From Spirochaetaceae bacterium (lineage in GTDB: Bacteria; Spirochaetota; Spirochaetia; DSM-27196; SLAA01): a DNA stretch of 33,963 nt. The notes under the pieces were generated by a model. That model saw nothing but the letters and a program-made list of their open reading frames with translations. It made no database searches and was not told the DNA's origin. Below, piece after piece: positions 28,720 through 33,963 of this stretch. The DNA lies in NCBI GenBank assembly GCA_007695055.1, contig REEM01000126.1, forward strand, positions 1-33,963. The letters run 5' to 3'. The translations under genes were made by a program, and so were the position numbers. Numbering within the stretch: position 1 is the first letter of the stretch; the number at the start of each line of letters is the position of its first letter.

Positions 28720-30269
28720 GTGTTCCTCTCTTTGGTGCCGGCGATAGTATTGGTAGTGGCGCTGGCGGCTCTGCTGCTGCCTGTGGCGGTGCTGATGTTG
28801 TGGCTGGCGGCGGCAGACTCTACCCAGTTCAGCAGGTGAGCAGCCGCAGCATGTGGGCCACCGTTCTGACGAATGATTCCGCTCCAGCGACGACATCGTT
28901 CCCGTGTCTCACGTCCTTCACAGGTTTCAAACGCCATGCGCATGTCGTAGGGGTCAAGCGCATTTGGATCAAGCACTGCGCCAAGTCCATGGCGTTCCAC
29001 ATCATATGCCACACTGAACTGGTCACTTGAGAAGGGTAGCACAATCATGGGCACTCCGTGGTAGAGCGACTCGCTAAAGGAACCTACACCTCCGTGGTGC
29101 ACGACAAACTCGCACTCGCTAAGCAATGCCTCTTGTGGAAGAAAGGCATGTACCTCCGCAATTCCGGTGAGTCGATTCTGGAGCTCCGCCAAGCCTGCAG
29201 GGTTGTCGGTACCGCCCCCAACCAGTATGCGCAGATCCGGGGCCAACTCCTTAATCATGCGCGCACTGCTTTCCAGCACGTCGTGTCTGCGTGACAGAAA
29301 GGTGCCAAGGGTAATGAGCACCGTTGGTGACTCCGCGGCAATGCCTTTGAACTGGGCAGGAAGCGGGGCCGGTTCAAATCCGTACCCGGCATGAAACTGT
29401 TGGGGTGTGTCGCTGCCAAAGCTGGCGCCAGAGGCCCCGGAGCCCCCACTGCCAAAGCTGGCGCCAGAGGCCCCGCCCCCGGGGCCGGTGCCCCCGGCGC
29501 CCTCACTGAAGTCGGGGTAGTTGTAAATGACCCCGTGCGAGGCAAGCAAGGCAAAGGGGTACTCCGGCGCCCGCTGCGGCACACCACAGGCGCGCGCAAC
29601 ATCCAGAAAGCGCTCTGCAAAGCGTGCCTCCACCTCGGCCGCCACGCTCTCAAGCTGCGCCTGGTCACCAGCGCATATCTCAAAGCAGGAAGGCCAGACC
29701 GGCGGCACTGAGTAGAGTCTGCCCGGCACCGGAATAGAGTTTGGGTGTGGTGGACAGTACGCCACAAAAGGCAGCCCGTGCAGATGCAGTGCCAGAGACA
29801 CCCCGTACGAGAGTTGGTCTACCACCGCCAGGTCGGGTTGAAGCTCCTCCCATAGCGCGCCCAGGTCGCGGTACAACTCCTCCGGGTTTGCCAGCATGTC
29901 CTCTAAGCGGTGCCGCCCCTGGGTTATGAGCGTCTCAACCGGGCCACGGTAGCTCGCATCAATGAACTCCTGGAGTCGCTCCTGCTCCCGCGCCGCGCCG
30001 ACTGTAGCCTTGCCCGCGGAGCCGCCGCCGCTGCTGCCGCGGGCTCCGCTATCCGAGCCAGCGCCGCGGCCGGCGTCCGAAGTTGGCAGGTTCGCGTTCT
30101 TGTTAATCTCAAGCTGCCGGAAACGGAGTCCGGCCTGCTCAACCTCGGCACGAAAAGCCTCCGAGCTTGCAACCGTCACATCTGCCCCTCCGGCCGCGGC
30201 CGCGCAGGCAATAGAGAACATGGGGCGAAAGTGCGAGTAAAACGGCGGTGCCGCTATGAGTAGCTTCAT
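28716..30269 (-). CDS. GT1/UGT-type glycosyltransferase with glycine-rich inserts
   Basis: This 517-residue enzyme has a GT-B fold of the MGT/UGT type. The N-terminal Rossmann region begins MKLLIAAPPFYSHFRPMFSIACAAAAGG; the C-terminal donor-binding motif HHGGVGSFSESLYHGVPMIVLPFSSDQ (391-417) is that of GT1 enzymes, which glycosylate small molecules or lipids using nucleotide sugars. It is ~100 residues longer than usual because of two low-complexity Gly/Ser/Ala inserts, about 66-92 and 257-288. The second contains GGASGASFGS twice, encoded by a 36-bp tandem repeat. ATG at 30269 overlaps the upstream GT4 stop by 4 nt. Acceptor unknown. Confidence 0.9.
   Translation of the reverse strand: MKLLIAAPPFYSHFRPMFSIACAAAAGGADVTVASSEAFRAEVEQAGLRFRQLEINKNANLPTSDAGRGAGSDSGARGSSGGGSAGKATVGAAREQERLQEFIDASYRGPVETLITQGRHRLEDMLANPEELYRDLGALWEELQPDLAVVDQLSYGVSLALHLHGLPFVAYCPPHPNSIPVPGRLYSVPPVWPSCFEICAGDQAQLESVAAEVEARFAERFLDVARACGVPQRAPEYPFALLASHGVIYNYPDFSEGAGGTGPGGGASGASFGSGGSGASGASFGSDTPQQFHAGYGFEPAPLPAQFKGIAAESPTVLITLGTFLSRRHDVLESSARMIKELAPDLRILVGGGTDNPAGLAELQNRLTGIAEVHAFLPQEALLSECEFVVHHGGVGSFSESLYHGVPMIVLPFSSDQFSVAYDVERHGLGAVLDPNALDPYDMRMAFETCEGRETRERCRRWSGIIRQNGGPHAAAAHLLNWVESAAASHNISTATGSSRAASATTNTIAGTKERNT
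29413..29475. repeat. 36-bp-period repeat (27-nt identical core) inside the GT1 gene
   Basis: An identical 27-nt segment is found at 29413-29439 and 29449-29475. It keeps the reading frame and encodes a duplicated Gly-Ala-Ser-Phe-Gly linker. An in-frame unit can expand or contract by slippage without frameshift. Confidence 0.85.
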
Positions 30270-31927
30270 AATGCTGTACTCCCTGTGTGGGTCTGTCTAG
30301 TGCGTGAGAGATGTTTATGGGCCAGTGTGCTATGCGCCAGTGCGGCCTCGTACACGGCCGCAAGCTCGGCTGCCGGGCCCTCCAGCGAGTAGCGTTTGCG
30401 CACCGTCTCGCGGCCGGCCTCTGCCATGTGATGCAGCTTGGTGCCGACCGGCGAGTCCGGGTGCAGGAGCGCTCCGAGCTCGGCCGTGAGTGCGGTGATG
30501 CTTGATGTGTCCATGAGCAGGCCGTTGCTGCCGTGGCGGATATAGCTTGGAGCCCCGCCTCGCAGCGGTGCGCAGACCGGCAGGCCCGCCGCCATGGCCT
30601 CAAGAATTGAGAGGCCAAACTCCTCCTTGGGACTTGGGCAGACGTACACATGCTGGCATTCCGGGGTTGACTGCAGTGCAAAAGCCGCCTCTAACAGCCG
30701 CACCTCGTTGTTGGCCAGAGCCCCCACCTGCAGGAAACCCGCCCGTGCCTCAGGCGGTGCCGCCGCCAGGATCCGTTCCAGTTCCTCGAGCATACTCGTT
30801 TCGGTGGGGTTCGGTGTTCTGAGGTCACCGCCAACTAGGACAAGGTTGTAGCGGTGATACAGTCCACTCTCCAACCAGGCTTGCAGCAATTCCGGTTGTG
30901 CCTTAGCCGGGTGCAAACGGCCAACACATAACAGCACCGGCAGGCCTCGCCGCTTGCCCGACACCTCGCCGCGACCGCTCGGCGTACCTTCGAGCGCTGC
31001 ATCAATAATGCCCCATGGGTCAATGTCGGAAGGAAGCTTGTCAATAAACTGCACGCCCTCGTCTATGCCAACCACACGCCGTCCGCCTACATTCTCAAGT
31101 TGCGGGAAGTAGGGGAGCAGCTGCTGCTCAACCGCGCTACGGCCTATACCCACCATGGCGTCGGCCCGCCGCACCAGTGCGTCGCCAATTTTAATGCGGT
31201 AGACCAGCGTGGCCGCATCGGCCGGGGTGCGGGGAATAAACTCGCCGTCTGGGCCGCAGAGCGTGCGGTGAGGGTCGGGGGTAATGGTAGCCACCAGAGC
31301 GCAGTCGGTGCGCATGGCCGCTGCCGCCGCAGCGTATGATGCCCCGTCAATGTAGCGGGTATGCACAACTGCAGCTAAGGGCGATGTCTCTCGCTCTGCC
31401 TTGAGTGCCTCGCTCAGCATGGCTCGCAGTGTTGCCTCGTCCGAGCGAAAGGCGTCGTTCTGCCCATTGCCAGCATAGTTAAGTCGCCAAATGACATGCC
31501 CGGGCCCGGCCTGCTCACGTGCCTGCACAGTCCGGTGCTCGCCGTTTGTGTCCCGCCCCACCAGCGTTGTTACCTCAATGTCGTAGGGGCCAGCCGCCAG
31601 GGCGTTGCCAACCTCGCGCACCAAGGTTCCCAGGCCACCGCCGGAGCCAAGGCCGCTGAACATGGGGTCGCCGTAGAACATGGTCTGGAACAGCTGCATG
31701 CCGCGGCGCTGTGACTGCCCACTGCGTCCCTGCGGCCGGACTCCCAGCCCGAGCGCGTCATTAGGCGCGCCCTGCTCCCTAAGCAGCGGCAGGAGCTCCG
31801 GTGTGGCGTCCGTCACTACATCGCCCGAATCTGGCCCGAGCAATGCACGAAACAGCTCAGCGTATGAACCGTCGAGAGTTCCGTGGTTGAGGTAGTGCTC
31901 GTGCCGAAGCTGACTAAATGCGTCCAT
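30266..31927 (-). CDS. GT4-type glycosyltransferase
   Basis: This 553-residue enzyme has a GT-B fold. Features include GSGGGLGTLVREVGNALA (donor/acceptor loop, about 106-124), LLCVGRLHPAKAQPELLQAW (start of the C-terminal Rossmann domain) and the E-x7-E motif SPKEEFGLSILEAMAAGLPVCAP that places it in GT4. It may use UDP- or GDP-sugars; acceptor unknown. The N-terminal ~95 residues (DAFSQLRHEHYLNH...PLLREQGAP) precede the recognised fold and are unassigned. The ATG at 31927 begins 21 nt after the lactate permease stop, with GGGAG unusually close. The 4-nt overlap with the next glycosyltransferase indicates coupled translation. Confidence 0.88.
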   Translation of the reverse strand: MDAFSQLRHEHYLNHGTLDGSYAELFRALLGPDSGDVVTDATPELLPLLREQGAPNDALGLGVRPQGRSGQSQRRGMQLFQTMFYGDPMFSGLGSGGGLGTLVREVGNALAAGPYDIEVTTLVGRDTNGEHRTVQAREQAGPGHVIWRLNYAGNGQNDAFRSDEATLRAMLSEALKAERETSPLAAVVHTRYIDGASYAAAAAAMRTDCALVATITPDPHRTLCGPDGEFIPRTPADAATLVYRIKIGDALVRRADAMVGIGRSAVEQQLLPYFPQLENVGGRRVVGIDEGVQFIDKLPSDIDPWGIIDAALEGTPSGRGEVSGKRRGLPVLLCVGRLHPAKAQPELLQAWLESGLYHRYNLVLVGGDLRTPNPTETSMLEELERILAAAPPEARAGFLQVGALANNEVRLLEAAFALQSTPECQHVYVCPSPKEEFGLSILEAMAAGLPVCAPLRGGAPSYIRHGSNGLLMDTSSITALTAELGALLHPDSPVGTKLHHMAEAGRETVRKRYSLEGPAAELAAVYEAALAHSTLAHKHLSRTRQTHTGSTAL

Positions 31928-31948
31928 GCTCCCGGCAATATACTACCG

Positions 31949-33523
31949 CTACACCACCAAGAACACTATGATTCCCACAATGGCGGCGTTCAGCAGACAG
32001 TAGAGCAGGGTGTTCTTAAGAATTGCACCTTCCTGCCCGGCTGCTCCAACGGTAGCTGCACCAATAATTGCCTTGGCCGGTGCAATAGCGCTTCCAAGTG
32101 AGCCTCCCACCGACTGGGCCGCGGCCAGAATTGCGGCACCCACACCCAACTGCAGCGCAACCTGTTCCTGAAAGGCGCCAAACAAGACGTTTGAGTTGGT
32201 GTTACTGCCGGTCATGAAGCTGCCAAGGACACCAACCAGCGGTGAGAACAAGGGGAAGAAGCGCCCAGAGAAACTGGCTACTCCCGAGGCCAGCACCGAG
32301 GTCATGCCAGAGTCGTTCATTACCAGCGCCATCATGACCATGAGGCCAATGCTAATGGTTGCGGTCCAACACTGCTTATGACTGTCGCGTGCGATCTGCC
32401 GAACGGTGCTGCGGTCGAATGTGGTCTTGCGTCGGTAAATCAGCGCGCCCAAAACAGCAGCCGCCGCCAGAAATGGTGCCGGGTGGCCAAAGAGCCGGAT
32501 TGCCGCATAGTCCGAGACCGCTCCCACCTCGTAGCCAAGTGCCGTGCTACTTGCCGGAAAGGCAAAAGCGAGTCGATATCCCCCCAGCGCAGACTTGACC
32601 GCCGGAACCTGCGACAACGAGACCAGTACCACCAGAAAGATGTAGGGGAAAGCAGCCGTGAACAGCCCCATAGCGTGCTGCTTGCGGGCCTCACCCAGGT
32701 TCTGTGTCTCTGCACCTTCGGCGTTTTTGCCAAAGCGTGAAAGACGTGAGTAGAGCGTTATAGCTATGACACCGGCCGCACCGGATGCCAAGGTGCCCAA
32801 CTGCACCGCACCAACCCGGGTGACCACAATGAGTGTAAGCCCCATGGCCAGGCTGCTCAGCAGCACTGCAGGCAAGGCCCTGCCGACATCGCGAAAGCCG
32901 CCATGCATATGTGCCACCGAGAGCCCGCACACCAGAATCGGACTTAAGAACAGGATCCCAAGCCAGTAGGTGAGTTCGGCGGGAGGAATGTTCACCACGA
33001 GCTGCAAGCTGAAGTATGAGGACGCCATCGACCCAAAGGTCACGCTCCAGGCATGCCCCACCAGCGCGGCCGAGGCCGCCAGCACCGGGTTAAACCCAAT
33101 GCCCACGAGTAGGGGCGCGACAACGGCCACCGGCACCCCAAAGCCCGCAACGCCCTGCATAAAGGACGCAAAACACCACGCCAGCAGCAGCAACTGAAGG
33201 AGTCGGTTCGATGTAACTGCCGTCAATGTGTCGCTGATCACCGATATCGCGCCAGCATGTCTGACCACATTATAGAGCACCACCGCAGTCCAGATAATAA
33301 GAACCACAAAGAGTGCCAGCGCCAGGCCCTTGCCGTTGGCTATCATAATGCCGCGCGGGTCAGCCCCGTAACGCAGTACCGCAACTGCCATGGCCAGCAG
33401 CCACGCCAGCAGAGCGGCCGGGCGAGTTTTCATTTTCACGCCAACCAGCAGCACCAACAGCAAGGCAAGGGGCGACAGCGCAGCCGCCCAGGAAAGAGCA
33501 TCAATGGGTAGTACAGAGTTCAT
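31949..33523 (-). CDS. lldP: L-lactate permease (LctP/LldP family)
   Basis: This 524-residue permease has about 12-14 membrane segments and LctP family motifs: an early ALSWAAALSPLALLLVLLVGVKMKTRPAALLAW, SFMQGVAGFGVPVAVVAPLLVGIGFNPVLAASAALVGHAWSVTFGSM, and a late SGRFFPLFSPLVGVLGSFMTGSNTNSNVLFGAFQEQVA. It takes up lactate (or glycolate) by proton symport at the inner membrane. Three in-frame ATGs exist (33553, 33535, 33523). I favour 33523: it matches the family's N-terminal length, and a TATGAT box lies 7 nt before it. No ribosome site is seen. It leads the glycosyltransferase cassette. Confidence 0.9.
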   Translation of the reverse strand: MNSVLPIDALSWAAALSPLALLLVLLVGVKMKTRPAALLAWLLAMAVAVLRYGADPRGIMIANGKGLALALFVVLIIWTAVVLYNVVRHAGAISVISDTLTAVTSNRLLQLLLLAWCFASFMQGVAGFGVPVAVVAPLLVGIGFNPVLAASAALVGHAWSVTFGSMASSYFSLQLVVNIPPAELTYWLGILFLSPILVCGLSVAHMHGGFRDVGRALPAVLLSSLAMGLTLIVVTRVGAVQLGTLASGAAGVIAITLYSRLSRFGKNAEGAETQNLGEARKQHAMGLFTAAFPYIFLVVLVSLSQVPAVKSALGGYRLAFAFPASSTALGYEVGAVSDYAAIRLFGHPAPFLAAAAVLGALIYRRKTTFDRSTVRQIARDSHKQCWTATISIGLMVMMALVMNDSGMTSVLASGVASFSGRFFPLFSPLVGVLGSFMTGSNTNSNVLFGAFQEQVALQLGVGAAILAAAQSVGGSLGSAIAPAKAIIGAATVGAAGQEGAILKNTLLYCLLNAAIVGIIVFLVV

Positions 33524-33530
33524 GGCCACG

Positions 33531-33561
33531 ATCATACGCCCAATTTCTGGCAAGCGCCAGA
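33531..33561 (-). promoter_or_regulatory. lldP promoter region with 6-bp palindrome over the -35 position
   Basis: The minus strand has TATGAT (33536-33531) 7 nt before the ATG at 33523. The expected -35 position (33559-33554) is poor (TGGCGC), but a perfect palindrome TCTGGC-AAGC-GCCAGA (33546-33561, plus strand) covers it, as an activator or repressor site would. Confidence 0.45.
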
Positions 33562-33611
33562 TAAATGAGCAACAGAGTTCAAAAGAATTATTTCAAATCG
33601 ATACTTTCAGC

Positions 33612-33640
33612 ATGACTCCCCCAATAACTGGTGGTAGACT
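33612..33640 (+). promoter_or_regulatory. Promoter of the terminal lipoprotein gene
   Basis: ATGACT (33612-33617) and TAGACT (33635-33640) are spaced 17 bp apart. Predicted +1 is ~33647, giving a ~33-nt leader with GAGGGGG at 33668-33674, 5 nt before the ATG at 33680. Confidence 0.5.
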
Positions 33641-33679
33641 AATAGTTGAAGCAGCCACAAAAGAATAGAGGGGGAACCC

Positions 33680-33963
33680 ATGAGAACTCAATTCAATGTG
33701 CGAGCTGGCTTTCTTGCACTCCTGCTCAGTGCCACGCTCCTTAGCGCCTGCAACTGGCAGGTACCCGAAAACGTCAACTTTCGCGGCAGCCCCCAAGTCT
33801 CCATCCCCCTCGGCAGCGCCCTCTTTGACTTTGACGACTTGGTGAATGTGGCGGAGCTTACTCAAGGCTTTGAAGATGCTTTGGGTGGAGGAACCGGGTT
33901 TACGGGGGTTGGTGTTACGGAAGACAAACCCATTACGGTGGCCGCGACCTTTGAGTTTCCAAG
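33680..33963 (+). CDS. Putative secreted lipoprotein, N-terminal part (runs off window)
   Basis: This is the first ~94 codons of a plus-strand gene. The signal peptide (RTQFNVRAGFLALLLSATLLSAC) ends in lipobox LLSAC with Cys24. The mature start (NWQVPENVNFRGSPQVSIPLGSALFDFDDLVNVAEL) is rich in Asn, Gly, Pro and beta-favouring residues, like surface lipoproteins with a beta-sandwich opening. I do not assign a function. A good ribosome site (GAGGGGG) and promoter precede it. It is divergent from lldP. Confidence 0.7.
   Translation, partial: MRTQFNVRAGFLALLLSATLLSACNWQVPENVNFRGSPQVSIPLGSALFDFDDLVNVAELTQGFEDALGGGTGFTGVGVTEDKPITVAATFEFP

Noticed and set aside
28720-28896. N-terminal extension of the PNPOx-type protein
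   Set aside because: The 59 extra residues are His/Gln/Arg-rich and lie in another frame of the GT1 C-terminal coding region; ATG at 28719 has a ribosome site and an ATGA overlap.

Overview
The window is dense, gene-rich bacterial chromosome with mixed strands. I infer a Gram-negative, probably anaerobic bacterium, most likely a spirochaete. The pointers are a TIGR03545/TIGR03546-type gene pair known from outer-membrane bacteria, several lipoprotein signal peptides, and Mrp/Mbh-type ion-translocating subunits. This assignment is inference from gene content; no rRNA or other marker gene is present. I found no tRNA, CRISPR array, insertion sequence or prophage.

Layout. 1-968 (minus): membrane protein pair of the TIGR03546/TIGR03545 type. 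1089-2323 (plus): SIMPL-domain secreted protein and RidA. 2327-8023 (minus): a complete branched-chain amino-acid ABC transporter, livK-H-M-G-F, followed by a CBS+ACT sensor protein. 8127-11377 (minus): three genes overlapping by 14 nt at each junction, encoding a cobalamin-binding protein with the Wx9EH motif, an XdhC-like protein and a lipoprotein metallopeptidase. 11631-16366 (plus): one apparent operon with a duplicated DUF1576-type membrane protein, a small acidic protein, a patatin-like phospholipase, and antiporter subunits MbhE-like, MrpC and MrpD. 16363-20271 (minus): two more large proton-antiporter subunits and a 68-residue single-span protein, converging on the first antiporter set. 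20362-21015 (plus): YqgE/AlgH-family protein. 21050-25908 (minus): maltooligosyl trehalose synthase (TreY) and a glycogen debranching enzyme (GlgX/TreX). 26302-27129 (plus): inositol-monophosphatase-family enzyme. 27110-33523 (minus): L-lactate permease followed by a tightly coupled four-gene cassette (GT4 and GT1 glycosyltransferases, a pyridoxamine-oxidase-fold flavoprotein, and a protein ending in a PEP-utiliser-like swivelling domain without its catalytic histidine). 33680-end (plus): start of a lipoprotein gene.

The main themes are amino-acid uptake, cation/proton antiport or membrane energy coupling, alpha-glucan to trehalose metabolism, and lactate transport. The parts least explained by known pathways are: the glycosyltransferase/flavoprotein/swivel cassette; the antiporter locus, with three ND5-like subunits on two strands but no MrpB/E/F/G; the cobalamin-sensor/XdhC operon with no DNA-binding domain and no dehydrogenase; and four genes whose best -10 boxes lie only 6-7 nt before the ATG, suggesting leaderless mRNAs beside genes with good Shine-Dalgarno sites. 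The 393-nt gap between glgX and the monophosphatase gene holds an 18-bp tandem triplet, a perfect 12-bp inverted repeat and an 18-nt direct repeat.
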